Shown: piece after piece, positions 1 through 10,210 of the stretch | Numbering within the stretch: position 1 is the stretch's first letter | How the letters are laid out: each line of letters starts with the position of its first letter | The notes under the pieces: model-generated | Seen by the model: only the letters and a program-made list of their open reading frames with translations | The model's database searches: none | What the model was told of the DNA's origin: nothing | Made by a program: the position numbers and the translations under genes | Source: an uncultured Bacteroidota bacterium | GTDB lineage: Bacteria; Bacteroidota; Bacteroidia; Flavobacteriales; Flavobacteriaceae | NCBI GenBank assembly: GCA_902517245.1 | Contig: CABYBK010000001.1 | Coordinates: 1-64,000, forward strand | Direction of reading: 5' to 3' | DNA: 64,000 bases

Positions 1-1362
1 GCTTTTACTTCATTACCATTTATTTCAAAAAGCGATAGCCTTGACGTTTTTTTGGCTAAAAGGTACTTTCATATCATTGATAATCCAATTTTATACAGCG
101 TACCAAACGCGATTTCATTTGACTTAGAAAAAATCAAAGTTGGACTGGCGATTTATTCACCGTCAGGAGTTCATAAGGCAGAATCATATCAGCCTGCAAT
201 TGAAAAAATGATGATAGCACAAAAGAATTTTCTTGGAGAAGCTAATAACACTTCTTCATATGATATTTTACTTCATCTAATGGATATGGATGACCTTCAG
301 TATTTTGGTGGAGTTATGGGTGCATTAGAGCATCATACATCCACAACTGTTGTATTTGTCGATCAGATGAATCCTGAAGAACTTACCCAAAGTCTTGTAG
401 ATGTTGTTTCGCATGAATTTTTTCACACTCTGACTCCTTTAAATATTCACTCAAAGGAAATTCATAATTTCGAATACAATACACCTTTAATGTCTAAACA
501 TTTATGGATGTATGAGGGTACAACTGAATATTTTGCAAATTTATTTCAAATCAACCAGGGTTTAATTGATGAGCAAAACTTTTATAACCGTATACTCGAA
601 AAATTAAATTACTCTAAACGTTATGACGATAAAATGTCATTCACTGAAATGAGTTCTGGAATTGTTGACGAACCATTTCAAACAAATTATGGAAATGTTT
701 ACCAGAAGGGTGCGCTAATTAATATGTGTTTAGATATAATTATTCGAGAACAAAGTGGAGGAGAACACGGAATTCTTTGGGTTATGCAAAACTTAGCTAA
801 GCGATATGGAACTGAAAAACCATTTAATGATGATGAATTAATTGATGAAATTATTTCAATGACATATCCAGAAGTTGGCAACTTTTTCAAAACACATGTA
901 GAAGGTAAAACACCAATAGATTATATGGAGTATTTCAATAAAGTTGGACTGACTATGGGTGAAACCGAGGTTAAGCTGAGAAGTATTCTCTTCAAAGACA
1001 ACCAAAATCTATTTTTTACTCCAAAGCCAAATGACGAAGGTATCGTTCAATATGTTGTAGATGGATTAAACACAACAATAGATTCAATGGGAGTTAAAGT
1101 TGGGGATGTCCTCGTAGGGTTAGATAATAAAATGTTGCCTGAAATTAAACAAGAAAATAGTGATAAAATAAATGCTGTTCTTACACCCAGTTTTATGTGG
1201 GACGACAAAACTAAATTCAGTATAACAGTTCTGAGAAATGATGAAATGATTACACTTAACGGGGTAACAGGAAGTCCATCAGTGAAAGTTAGTGGTGTGG
1301 TTAATGATTCTGAGGCATCAGAAGTAGCTAAAACACTCAGAAAAAGCTGGCTAAAGAATTAA
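1..1362 (+). CDS. M61-family (glycyl aminopeptidase-like) metallopeptidase with C-terminal PDZ-like region; 5' end truncated by the window edge
   Basis: HEFFHTLTPLNIHSKEIHNFEYN zinc motif and LWMYEGTTEYFANL. The frame stays open to base 1 (AFTSLPFISKSDSLDVFLAKRYF...), so the track start at 52 (TTG) is an edge artefact. Confidence 0.88.
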   Translation, partial: AFTSLPFISKSDSLDVFLAKRYFHIIDNPILYSVPNAISFDLEKIKVGLAIYSPSGVHKAESYQPAIEKMMIAQKNFLGEANNTSSYDILLHLMDMDDLQYFGGVMGALEHHTSTTVVFVDQMNPEELTQSLVDVVSHEFFHTLTPLNIHSKEIHNFEYNTPLMSKHLWMYEGTTEYFANLFQINQGLIDEQNFYNRILEKLNYSKRYDDKMSFTEMSSGIVDEPFQTNYGNVYQKGALINMCLDIIIREQSGGEHGILWVMQNLAKRYGTEKPFNDDELIDEIISMTYPEVGNFFKTHVEGKTPIDYMEYFNKVGLTMGETEVKLRSILFKDNQNLFFTPKPNDEGIVQYVVDGLNTTIDSMGVKVGDVLVGLDNKMLPEIKQENSDKINAVLTPSFMWDDKTKFSITVLRNDEMITLNGVTGSPSVKVSGVVNDSEASEVAKTLRKSWLKN

Positions 1363-1484
1363 ATACATAAATTATTTTAAATATTATATTTTAATTATAA
1401 TTTATGTTATGTAAAATAGAGTTTAAAAAACATATTAAATCATTTATTGTAATTTAACAACTATATAATATACTTACACTCCAT

Positions 1485-2018
1485 ATGAAGTTTTTTAAAA
1501 TTTTTATTTATTCATTAATAAGTATTGTTTTTATTGCATGTCTTTATCTTGCATATGCTTTATATATAAATCCAAAGAGCCCTAAAGGCAATGCTGAATA
1601 CATAAGTGATGGAAAAGTTATTGAAGTTCGTTATTATAGACCTTTTAAGAAGGGTCGTCTTATATTTGGTGATCCTGGAGATGACGCTCTAGTTCCTTTT
1701 AATAATTATTGGCGTTTAGGAGCAAATTTGACTACCAAATTGACAACCAATCAAGATTTAGATTTTGCTGGCCGTCTGCTAACTAAAGGTTCTTATGGTC
1801 TATATGCTTATCCATTTGCTGAAAATTGGATTATTTATGTTCATAACAAAACAGGTGGATTAAGTTTTTCAGAGCCTGATTCAAGTGGTATTGTTATGAA
1901 AATTAATGTCCCCGTGCAAAAATTATCTGAATCTCTTGAACAGTTTACAATAGATTTTGTGGAATCTTCATTGAGAATTCGTTGGGATGATATTAAAGTG
2001 ATAATACCCATTCATTGA
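1485..2018 (+). CDS. DUF2911 domain-containing protein, N-terminal membrane anchor
   Basis: VRYYRPFKKGRLIFGD...PFNNYWRLGANLTTKLTTNQDLDFAGRLLTKGSYGLYAYP pattern typical of DUF2911; hydrophobic N-terminus. Confidence 0.8.
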   Translation: MKFFKIFIYSLISIVFIACLYLAYALYINPKSPKGNAEYISDGKVIEVRYYRPFKKGRLIFGDPGDDALVPFNNYWRLGANLTTKLTTNQDLDFAGRLLTKGSYGLYAYPFAENWIIYVHNKTGGLSFSEPDSSGIVMKINVPVQKLSESLEQFTIDFVESSLRIRWDDIKVIIPIH

Positions 2019-3151
2019 TGCGTAGATTTTTTAATCAATTATTTAATCTTCTAAAAATCTCGTTTACCATCTTGTTTATTGGTGGATTAACATACTATAT
2101 TATTGATAGAATTCAGGAGAAAAACAATCTAATGGATATAGAAGAATATAGTCCCAAATCTACTCTAATAAACAAAAAAACAAAACTAAAAAGATCAAAA
2201 TACCCTTTTGTGGATGTGCATAATCATCAATTTGACATGCCATTAAAAAACCTTAACAATTTAGTTGCTGAAATGGATAGTTTGAATATGGGTTTTATGA
2301 TTAATCTGAGCGGTTTTAGAGGTCTCTATCTAAAAAAATCATTGGAAAATATAAAAGAAAATGCCCCAAATCGCTTTGGTTTATTTTTAAATATTGATTT
2401 TGAAACTATAGACAAGTCTGATTTTGAAGCTACCCAGACAGCTCTCATTGATTCAGCAGTTAATTCTGGGGTAATGGGACTTAAAGTATACAAATCTCTA
2501 GGACTTACAGATATTGATTCAAAAGGTAATCGTATTCCCATCAATGATCCACGCCTAGCCCCTATATGGGACACATGCGGTAAAAATAAAATTCCTGTTT
2601 TAATTCATTCTGGAGAACCTTCTTCTTTTTGGCATCCTAAAGATAAGTTTAATGAAAGATGGTTAGAATTACGTCAAAAACCCAATCGTTTCAGGGATCC
2701 AAATACCAACCCATCATTTGAAGAAGTATTGGCTGAACAGCACGAAGTTTTTAAAAAACATCCCAATACAATCTTTATAAATGCCCACCTTGGTTGGATG
2801 GGTAATGATTTAGATCGTTTGGAAAATCATTTAGACACCTTCCCTAACGTAATGACAGAAATTGGAGCAGTATTAGCAGAATTAGGACGTCAACCCAAAC
2901 GAGCTAGAAGCTTTTTTATCAAATATCAAGATCGAATTCTTTTCGGGAAAGACAGTTATAAGGTGAGCGAATACTATACTTATTTTAGGGTTTTGGAAAC
3001 GGATGATGAATATTTTGATTATTATCGAAAACGTCATGCCCATTGGAAAATGTATGGACTAGCCCTACCAGATACTGTTTTACAAAAATTATACTATAAA
3101 AATGCTTTGGATTTATTTCCAGCTATTGATCAATCCCTATTTAAAAATTAA
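2018..3151 (+). CDS. Amidohydrolase-family (TIM-barrel metal-dependent hydrolase) protein, membrane anchored
   Basis: FVDVHNHQFD, VLIHSGEPSSFW, NTIFINAHLGWMGND, ILFGKDSY motifs. ATG at 2018 overlaps the upstream TGA (TGATG). Confidence 0.8.
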   Translation: MRRFFNQLFNLLKISFTILFIGGLTYYIIDRIQEKNNLMDIEEYSPKSTLINKKTKLKRSKYPFVDVHNHQFDMPLKNLNNLVAEMDSLNMGFMINLSGFRGLYLKKSLENIKENAPNRFGLFLNIDFETIDKSDFEATQTALIDSAVNSGVMGLKVYKSLGLTDIDSKGNRIPINDPRLAPIWDTCGKNKIPVLIHSGEPSSFWHPKDKFNERWLELRQKPNRFRDPNTNPSFEEVLAEQHEVFKKHPNTIFINAHLGWMGNDLDRLENHLDTFPNVMTEIGAVLAELGRQPKRARSFFIKYQDRILFGKDSYKVSEYYTYFRVLETDDEYFDYYRKRHAHWKMYGLALPDTVLQKLYYKNALDLFPAIDQSLFKN

Positions 3152-3154
3152 TTT

Positions 3155-3469
3155 ATGATACTCGTAACAACACCTACAATTCAAAACAAAGAAATTACAG
3201 ATACACTTGGTATTGCAAGAGGAAGTACTGTTAGAGCTCGAAATGTTGGTCAAGACATTTTTGCAGGATTAAAAAATTTAATTGGGGGCGAAATATCAGA
3301 ATATACTAAGCTCCAAGCCCAATCTAGAGAACAAGCTCTCCAAAGGATGCAGGAAGATGCCAAACAGCTAGGTGCCAATGCAGTTGTAAATGTTCGTCTA
3401 ACTACCTCCATGGTTATGCAAGGTTGCTCAGAAATACTAGCTTATGGCACTGCAGTAATTATTAAATAA
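3155..3469 (+). CDS. YbjQ family (heavy-metal-binding domain) protein
   Basis: GIARGSTVRARNVGQDIFAGLKNLIGGEISEYTKL...AKQLGANAVVNVRL is characteristic of the family. Confidence 0.88.
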   Translation: MILVTTPTIQNKEITDTLGIARGSTVRARNVGQDIFAGLKNLIGGEISEYTKLQAQSREQALQRMQEDAKQLGANAVVNVRLTTSMVMQGCSEILAYGTAVIIK

Positions 3470-3603
3470 TGATTGATTTTTTTTTCAACTGGAATATAAT
3501 TCAAATGATACTGATTGTTTTTGCTTTTATAATTGGAATTTATCTACTCTATCAAAAACTAGAAAAGGAAAAAAAAGAAAATTTTGAAGATAGGGATAAC
3601 TAA
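3469..3603 (+). CDS. Putative small single-pass membrane protein (44 aa), translationally coupled to the YbjQ gene
   Basis: ORF below the track's size cut-off: MIDFFFNWNIIQMILIVFAFIIGIYLLYQKLEKEKKENFEDRDN. Start overlaps the YbjQ stop (TAATG). Confidence 0.5.
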   Translation: MIDFFFNWNIIQMILIVFAFIIGIYLLYQKLEKEKKENFEDRDN

Positions 3604-4181
3604 CTTTTGATTCCTAAAAAGACGTTAACTCCCTTGGAAATTTGATTTCCAGAAGTCCGCCTAAAGCTGACCACTTGTCCAGTATGATATAAGGCATCTG
3701 CAATAGGACCATTGATCAAGTTCCAGATTGGAAACTTTGATTGCTTCCCTCCTCTTTCAAAAATGATATTTAATTCATTCAATTCATTCTCATTATAATT
3801 TAAAAATAGTTCGGAAGCTTCAGATAAATTATTTAATGTAATTATTCTTAGCTCATCAAAATGTTCAGGTGGTTGGTCTTTAGAACGTTTGGAAACTTTG
3901 TTTTTTGCAGCGTTTAAAATGATTTTACTCAAGCTGTATATGTGTTGAATCGTACCCATAGTACTTCGAGATTCTTCGGTTGGACGGTATTTTAGATCTT
4001 TTGCTTTCAGGCCTTCTGTCGCCCAGTGATATCTAAAACCTAAACCTTGTATCATTCTAGAGATTGAATTACTAGCGCTGTAGTTTACAGGAGCTTTAGG
4101 GATAGACGAAAAAGGGAGTTCTTGAGCCATAGTTTGGATTGAAAAAATAAATAATAGAGATAAAAGTAGGGACTTACACAT
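3600..4181 (-). CDS. DinB-like domain protein, secreted
   Basis: Signal-peptide-like N-terminus; RYHWATEGLKAKDLKYRPTEESRSTMGTIQHIYSLSKIIL...ADALYHTGQVVSFRR (DinB-type four-helix pattern). Confidence 0.7.
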   Translation of the reverse strand: MCKSLLLSLLFIFSIQTMAQELPFSSIPKAPVNYSASNSISRMIQGLGFRYHWATEGLKAKDLKYRPTEESRSTMGTIQHIYSLSKIILNAAKNKVSKRSKDQPPEHFDELRIITLNNLSEASELFLNYNENELNELNIIFERGGKQSKFPIWNLINGPIADALYHTGQVVSFRRTSGNQISKGVNVFLGIKS

Positions 4182-4221
4182 ATTCTAAATTACTATTTTA
4201 GCATTAATAATCAATTCTTTT

Positions 4222-4569
4222 ATGTCTAAAAAGTTGAACAGCTTAGAGGAGCTTGCTAACATCAAATTTGACAGTTTAGCTCCAGATTTTGAATTAAAAC
4301 CTATAGCTAAAATTAAATCTGAATTCCAACCACAAAAGTTAGAAGCTCATTTCAGTAATAAGGGACGTGCTGGAAAAACTGTAACTATAATTAAAGGTTT
4401 TAAGGGTAATAATAAAGAATTAAAGATACTTTCAAAAAAGCTTAAGCAAGCTTTAGGCGTTGGCGGAAGTATCAAAGGTGAAGAGATAATAATTCAAGGT
4501 AACTATCGTGACCAATTAATTCAAATTCTTACAAAAATGGGGCATCAAGTTAAGAGAATTGGAGGCTAA
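4222..4569 (+). CDS. yciH: SUI1/YciH-family translation initiation factor-like protein
   Basis: GKTVTIIKGFKGNNKELKILSKKLKQALGVGGSIKGEEIIIQGNYRDQLIQIL. Confidence 0.9.
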   Translation: MSKKLNSLEELANIKFDSLAPDFELKPIAKIKSEFQPQKLEAHFSNKGRAGKTVTIIKGFKGNNKELKILSKKLKQALGVGGSIKGEEIIIQGNYRDQLIQILTKMGHQVKRIGG

Positions 4570-4576
4570 CACGATT

Positions 4577-5245
4577 TTAAACCCACTTAATTGGTTTTTT
4601 ACCTAGAGTTTCTAAATAGCCATTACATTGACTAAAATGCTTGTTACCAAACCAGTACCCTCGATTTGCACTTAACGGCGATGGATGACCACTTTTTAGC
4701 ACAAGGTGCTTATCAGTATCAATTAATTTGATTTTTTGTTTTGCAAATCCTCCCCAAAGCATAAATACTAAACCTTGCGATCCTTTTGAAAGTGTTTTTA
4801 TAACTGCATCTGTAAATTCCTCCCAACCTTTATTTTGGTGACTACCCGCTTGATTAGAGCGAACAGTTAAAGTTGAGTTCAACAAAAAAACACCTTGTTT
4901 TGCCCAGTTCTCTAGGTTTCCACTAAGAGGAATAGACAAACCAAGATCACGCTCTATTTCCTTAAAAATATTTTGTAATGATGGAGGTATACTTTCACCC
5001 TTTGGGACTGAAAAGCAAAGTCCATCGGCTTGACCAGGTCCATGGTAAGGATCTTGACCCAATAGAATAACTTTTACACAATCAAATGGACAGCTATTAA
5101 AGGCATTAAAAATATTTGGTCCAGGAGGATAACACTTTTTATTACGATACTCCTTCTTCACAAAAGCAATTAAATCCCGAAAATAATCACTTTTAAATTC
5201 AGATTGCAATACCTTTTCCCAACTTCTATGTATATCTACCTGCAT
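4577..5245 (-). CDS. ung: Uracil-DNA glycosylase
   Basis: VILLGQDPYHGPGQADGLCFSVP and SGHPSPLSANRGYWFGNKHF. Confidence 0.97.
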   Translation of the reverse strand: MQVDIHRSWEKVLQSEFKSDYFRDLIAFVKKEYRNKKCYPPGPNIFNAFNSCPFDCVKVILLGQDPYHGPGQADGLCFSVPKGESIPPSLQNIFKEIERDLGLSIPLSGNLENWAKQGVFLLNSTLTVRSNQAGSHQNKGWEEFTDAVIKTLSKGSQGLVFMLWGGFAKQKIKLIDTDKHLVLKSGHPSPLSANRGYWFGNKHFSQCNGYLETLGKKPIKWV

Positions 5246-5284
5246 GATTTTATTACTTTTGCAAGGCTAAGTTAAGAAAAAACA

Positions 5285-7462
5285 ATGGTGAGCATACCCG
5301 ATAAAACGCTTGAAGACTTGGAGTATAATGAAGTCCTTAAGCATTGTTCCGCTTTTTCTATTACTCCCATGGGAAAAGAAGTAGTGTTAAGTTTAAGGCC
5401 CTTAAATAAAGCAGACGAGGTCCTTAATAGGCTTAAAATGACTTCAGAATATTGTTCCTCTTTTGACAATGAAAACCGAATTCCAAATCACGAATTTGAT
5501 GACATTTCCTCATATTTTCAATTGCTAAAAATAGAAAATAGCGTTTTGGAATTAGAAGCTTTTCGAAACTTAGCAAGAAATACAGAAACAAGTAATGCCT
5601 TGGTTCGTTTTTTGGACAAGTTTAAAAAATATTATCCAAATCTGAGTAATCTATCCAGAGAGTTGTTTGAAGAAAAACAAATTAAAACTGCTGTAGATAA
5701 TGTAATAGACCGACATGGAGAAATTCGTAATGATGCATCCGACACATTATTCACCATTAGAAAACAAATTCAACAATTAAGAGGAAAAATTAGTAGAAGT
5801 TTTAACAAAGCTTTGAGTCAGTTTAGTAATGCAGATTATTTAGATGATATTCGTGAATCTGTCATTGAAAACCGTCGTGTACTAGCTGTAAAGGCGATGT
5901 ATCGTCGAAAAATTAAAGGAGCTATTATGGGTAGCTCCAAAACAGGAAGTATTGTTTTTATAGAACCTGAAACTACAAATGCTCTTACCCGTGAACTTCA
6001 GAATTTGGAATTTGAAGAAGCTGAAGAAATAAAGAAAATACTAAGTCAATTAACAGATTTTTTTAGACCCTTCCTCCCATACTTTGAATTACAATACGCT
6101 TTTTTATTGGAAATAGACGTAATTCATGCAAAAGCTAGATATGCCGAAGAAATTGGAGGCTTACTTCCAAAAATTACTGATAATCAAAAACAAATTGCCT
6201 ATTTAAAAGCTTATCATCCATTATTGTTACAAGCTCACAATTTAGAAGACAAAGTGACCCATCCACAAGACATCCATTTGGATTCTAAAAATAGAATTGT
6301 AGTAATTTCAGGTCCGAATGCTGGAGGAAAAAGCATTACTTTAAAAACTGTTGGTTTATTACAATTGATGCTACAAACTGGAATATTAATTCCAGTAAAT
6401 GAAAAGTCTAAGGCAATGCTCTTCGAACAAATTATTACTGATATAGGAGACAATCAATCAATAGAAAACCATTTAAGCACTTATTCTTATCGACTTAAAA
6501 ATATGAAGTCTTTTTTGAGAAAGTGTAATAAGAATACTCTTTTTCTTATAGATGAATTCGGAACAGGTTCTGACCCTGAACTTGGAGGTGCATTAGCAGA
6601 AGTAATATTAGAAGATTTTTATGAAAAAAAAGCTTATGGACTAATAACAACTCATTATTCCAACTTAAAAGCTCTAGCAAATGAATTACCCGCAATGATA
6701 AATGCAAATATGCAATTTGATAGCAAAACCTTAGAACCTGTTTTTAAACTTGTTATGGGTGAAGCAGGGAGTTCATTCACCTTTGAGGTGGCTCAAAAAA
6801 ACGGTCTACCTTTTAATTTGATCAATCGTGCCAAAAAGAAAATAGAAAGAGGGAAAGTACGTTTTGACGCGACTATTGCCAAACTTCAAAAAGAACGCTC
6901 TGCAATGATCAAAACCGGTAAATCTCTAAAAGAAAAAGAAACAAAAGCAGCAGTTGAAACTGATCGTATGGTTGAGATGAATAGTAAATTAAAAAGCAAA
7001 TTGATTAGCTACCAAGAACTATTTGATTACAATCAAAAAATGATTGTCTTAGGCAATAAGCTTAACGAAATTGCCGAACGATTTTTCCAAAATAACAAAA
7101 AACGACCTTTAATTGCTGAATTAATTAAATTAGTTGAAAGTGAAAATTCCAAGCGTAAACGTAAATCTTCTATTAAAGTAAAGAAGGAACGTGAAAAAAA
7201 GAAAAAAATTAACGAACAGGTGAAGAAAGAGTTAGTTGAAGTTCGAAAAGAAAAAAAGAAGAAATCTAAACTTGAACAACAAGAAATTAAACCAAAGCCT
7301 AAACTTAAAATTGGTGATCGTGTTCGAATGTTTGATGGAAGATCAGTGGGTAGCATAGATTCAATTGAAAAAAATAAAGTTATTGTCAACTATGGTGTCT
7401 TTACAACCCAAGTCAATGCAGATCTATTGGAGCTTGTAGAATCTGAAAAAATAAAAAAATGA
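5285..7462 (+). CDS. mutS2: MutS2-family ATPase, no recognisable C-terminal Smr domain
   Basis: VVISGPNAGGKSITLKTVGLLQLMLQTGILIPV Walker A, FLIDEFGTGSDPELGGALAE Walker B; Lys-rich C-terminal linker. Confidence 0.9.
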   Translation: MVSIPDKTLEDLEYNEVLKHCSAFSITPMGKEVVLSLRPLNKADEVLNRLKMTSEYCSSFDNENRIPNHEFDDISSYFQLLKIENSVLELEAFRNLARNTETSNALVRFLDKFKKYYPNLSNLSRELFEEKQIKTAVDNVIDRHGEIRNDASDTLFTIRKQIQQLRGKISRSFNKALSQFSNADYLDDIRESVIENRRVLAVKAMYRRKIKGAIMGSSKTGSIVFIEPETTNALTRELQNLEFEEAEEIKKILSQLTDFFRPFLPYFELQYAFLLEIDVIHAKARYAEEIGGLLPKITDNQKQIAYLKAYHPLLLQAHNLEDKVTHPQDIHLDSKNRIVVISGPNAGGKSITLKTVGLLQLMLQTGILIPVNEKSKAMLFEQIITDIGDNQSIENHLSTYSYRLKNMKSFLRKCNKNTLFLIDEFGTGSDPELGGALAEVILEDFYEKKAYGLITTHYSNLKALANELPAMINANMQFDSKTLEPVFKLVMGEAGSSFTFEVAQKNGLPFNLINRAKKKIERGKVRFDATIAKLQKERSAMIKTGKSLKEKETKAAVETDRMVEMNSKLKSKLISYQELFDYNQKMIVLGNKLNEIAERFFQNNKKRPLIAELIKLVESENSKRKRKSSIKVKKEREKKKKINEQVKKELVEVRKEKKKKSKLEQQEIKPKPKLKIGDRVRMFDGRSVGSIDSIEKNKVIVNYGVFTTQVNADLLELVESEKIKK

Positions 7463-7857
7463 AACCTCTAATTATATTTTACGATGGCCCTTGTATTCTC
7501 TGTAATTATTGGATAAGAAAGCTTTGTAAGTGGGATAAATATGATCGATTAAAATTCACTTCTTTAGATAGTAAATTTGCTCTTGATTTTTTTAAAAATA
7601 ATCCAAGTCCACTTCATAAAAAAGATGCTATAATTAGTTGGGATCGACAAAAAGGATATTTGTCTGAATCTGAGGTTATATTTAGGGTATTATATTACCT
7701 GAAAGGAATCTTTAAAATACTTTTAATATTTAGTTTGTTGCCTAAACCGGTATGCAATTTTCTATACAGATTTGTGGCAAAAAATCGCTACAGTTGGTTT
7801 GGTAAGTACAAAACATGCCCTCTGCCTGAAAAAGAGTTTGCACACAAATTTTTATAG
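7459..7857 (+). CDS. DCC-family (DUF393) thiol-disulfide oxidoreductase-like protein
   Basis: IIFYDGPCILCNYWIRKLCKWD motif; ATG overlaps the mutS2 stop. Confidence 0.88.
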   Translation: MKPLIIFYDGPCILCNYWIRKLCKWDKYDRLKFTSLDSKFALDFFKNNPSPLHKKDAIISWDRQKGYLSESEVIFRVLYYLKGIFKILLIFSLLPKPVCNFLYRFVAKNRYSWFGKYKTCPLPEKEFAHKFL

Positions 7858-7864
7858 ATATTTA

Positions 7865-9139
7865 TTAACCCTGACTTTTTTTGAGCTTACCAATTGATTT
7901 CCCAACAATCATTGAAACTGCGGCATCACCTGTAACATTTACGATAGTTCTACACATATCTAGGGGTCTATCGATTGCAAAAATCAAAGCTAATCCAGCT
8001 TCAGGTATCCCTGCTTGTGCCAGAACAATAACTAGCATTACAATTCCTGCACTTGGAACAGCTGCTGTCCCAATAGAAGCCAAGGTGGCAGTAAGAACAA
8101 TTCCTAATTGGGCTGACAAACTTAAATCTAGTCCAAAGGCCTGGGCAATAAAAACAGCAGCAACTCCCTGATATACCGAGGTTCCGTCCATATTAATGGT
8201 AGCTCCGATGGGTAACACAAAACTGGCAACTTCTTCATCAACACCTAAATTTTCTTCTACACATTCCATCGTTACAGGTAGTGTAGCTGCACTTGAGCTT
8301 GTAGAGAAAGCCAAAAGTTGCGCTGGTGCAATCCCTCGCATGAAGAAGGCTGTTTTTCGTTTAGTAACAATACGAACAATCATAATATAAACTAATATCA
8401 TTGCTCCTAGACCTAAAAGCAATGTAATAGCATAAAGTGCTAAGGCTTGAAATAACTCTAAGCTAGGTGCTTCAACAACTAATGCAGCAAGTAAAGCGAA
8501 TACTCCATAAGGAGCAGATCGCATTATCAAATCAATTAGTTTTAAAATGATCGTATTAAAAGAATCAATAAATTTTTTAACTGGTTCTACTTTCTTTTCA
8601 GGAAGAAGTATCATTCCTATGCCAAAAAACAAAGCAAAGAAAATGACTTGTAGCATATTTCGATTATTAGATGCTGCTAAAAAAATATTAGACGGAACTA
8701 CATCTACTAAAGCTTGTAGTGGACCAGATTTTTTTTGTTTTGAAGCTGCCTGTTGTTTAGCTTGGGTGTCAGTTGCATATGCTTCAACAAGTTCATTTCG
8801 AGTTTCAACACTAATAGATTTTCCGGGTTGAATTACATTTACTAAAACTAAACCAATACTAACGGCAGTTAGAGTTGTGATTAAATAAATGATAATAGTG
8901 CGACCCCCCATTTGGGATAATTTTGAGATGTCTTTCAAATCAGAGATACCTTTGATTAATGATGCAAGAATCAATGGAATAGCAATCAATTTTAATAAAT
9001 TGATAAAAATGGTTCCAAACGGTTTTATATAATCAGAAATTAACTGTCCTCCCTTTGGTATGAGTGTAAACAGAAATCCAAAAAGAATCCCTAGTCCCAT
9101 CCCGATCAAAATTTTCCAATGTAAAGCAATTTTATTCAT
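7865..9139 (-). CDS. Dicarboxylate/amino acid:cation symporter (DAACS family)
   Basis: AFSTSSSAATLPVTMECVEENLGV, PIGATINMDGTSVYQGVAAVFIAQ, IDRPLDMCRTIVNVTGDA. Confidence 0.95.
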   Translation of the reverse strand: MNKIALHWKILIGMGLGILFGFLFTLIPKGGQLISDYIKPFGTIFINLLKLIAIPLILASLIKGISDLKDISKLSQMGGRTIIIYLITTLTAVSIGLVLVNVIQPGKSISVETRNELVEAYATDTQAKQQAASKQKKSGPLQALVDVVPSNIFLAASNNRNMLQVIFFALFFGIGMILLPEKKVEPVKKFIDSFNTIILKLIDLIMRSAPYGVFALLAALVVEAPSLELFQALALYAITLLLGLGAMILVYIMIVRIVTKRKTAFFMRGIAPAQLLAFSTSSSAATLPVTMECVEENLGVDEEVASFVLPIGATINMDGTSVYQGVAAVFIAQAFGLDLSLSAQLGIVLTATLASIGTAAVPSAGIVMLVIVLAQAGIPEAGLALIFAIDRPLDMCRTIVNVTGDAAVSMIVGKSIGKLKKSQG

Positions 9140-9145
9140 TAAATA

Positions 9146-10210
9146 CTATGCTTTATTGGTTCTTTTGATTAAAGTAAAATCAGCTAAAACTAAAGCTGCC
9201 ATAGCTTCTACTATTGGTACAGCGCGAGGAACTACACAAGGGTCATGTCTTCCTTTTCCTTGCATCTGTACCTCCTCCCCTTTTGAATTTATTGTGGGTT
9301 GATTCTGCATAATTGTAGCTACAGGTTTAAATGCAACATTAAAGTATATATCCATTCCATTCGAAATTCCTCCTTGAATTCCACCAGAGTAATTTGTTTT
9401 TGTGCTTCCATCTGAATTAAATAAATCATTATGTTCACTTCCCTTTTTTTGGATTCCCTCAAAGCCACTTCCATACTCAAACCCTTTAACTGCATTAATG
9501 GAAAGCATAGCTTTACCTAATTCAGCATGTAATTTATTGAATACGGGTTCTCCAAGACCGGCAGGTACATTTTTAATTACACATGTGATTATTCCCCCAA
9601 CGGTATCTCCATTTTTTCGAATTTTTTTTATCAAATCTTCCATTTCAGATGCCATTTGAGGGTCTGGACATCGAACAATGTTTTCTTCAATTTTGGATAA
9701 ATCAACTTCTGAAGGATTTGTCTTTAATTTTAATGATCCAACTGCAGAAACATATGCGTCAATTGTAATAGGTGATAAAAATTGTTTAGCTATGGCCCCA
9801 GCTACTACCCTAGATGCAGTCTCACGTGCAGAACTTCTTCCTCCTCCACGATAATCTCTAAAGCCATATTTCTCATCGTAAACATAATCAGCGTGGGATG
9901 GACGATAATTATCTTGAATATGAGAATAGTCTTTAGATTTTTGATCTGTGTTGTTAATTGCAAAACCTATGGGTGTACCAGTTGTTTTACCTTCAAATAT
10001 TCCAGAAAAAAAGGTCACCTTGTCAGGCTCTTTACGTTGAGTTACTATTGCAGACTGTCCAGGTCGTCTGCGATTCAAATCTTTTTGAATGATATTTAAA
10101 TCTAATCTAACTCCTGCTGGGCAACCATCTATTACCCCTCCAATAGAATGACCATGTGATTCTCCAAAAGTTGTAACTCTAAATATTGATCCAAAAATAT
10201 TCCCAGGCAT
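9146..10210 (-). CDS. aroC: Chorismate synthase
   Basis: [47 protein letters not shown]. Confidence 0.97.
   Translation of the reverse strand: MPGNIFGSIFRVTTFGESHGHSIGGVIDGCPAGVRLDLNIIQKDLNRRRPGQSAIVTQRKEPDKVTFFSGIFEGKTTGTPIGFAINNTDQKSKDYSHIQDNYRPSHADYVYDEKYGFRDYRGGGRSSARETASRVVAGAIAKQFLSPITIDAYVSAVGSLKLKTNPSEVDLSKIEENIVRCPDPQMASEMEDLIKKIRKNGDTVGGIITCVIKNVPAGLGEPVFNKLHAELGKAMLSINAVKGFEYGSGFEGIQKKGSEHNDLFNSDGSTKTNYSGGIQGGISNGMDIYFNVAFKPVATIMQNQPTINSKGEEVQMQGKGRHDPCVVPRAVPIVEAMAALVLADFTLIKRTNKA

Noticed and set aside
1365-1407. 11-bp inverted repeat ACATAAATTAT...ATAATTTATGT after the M61 gene
   Set aside because: Almost pure A/T with a 21-nt loop and no GC-rich stem; repeats of this kind are expected by chance in such AT-rich DNA.
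7033-7389. Minus-strand ORF of 118 aa inside mutS2
   Set aside because: Antisense shadow of the Lys-rich mutS2 tail (long Phe/Ser runs); no motif, signal or independent support.
7881-8831. Plus-strand ORFs 7881..8171, 8196..8390 and 8547..8831
   Set aside because: Antisense to the strongly supported DAACS transporter gene; composition looks like reverse-complement coding sequence.
9060-10099. Plus-strand ORFs 9060..9302, 9402..9659 and 9782..10099
   Set aside because: Antisense to aroC and the transporter; no family resemblance.
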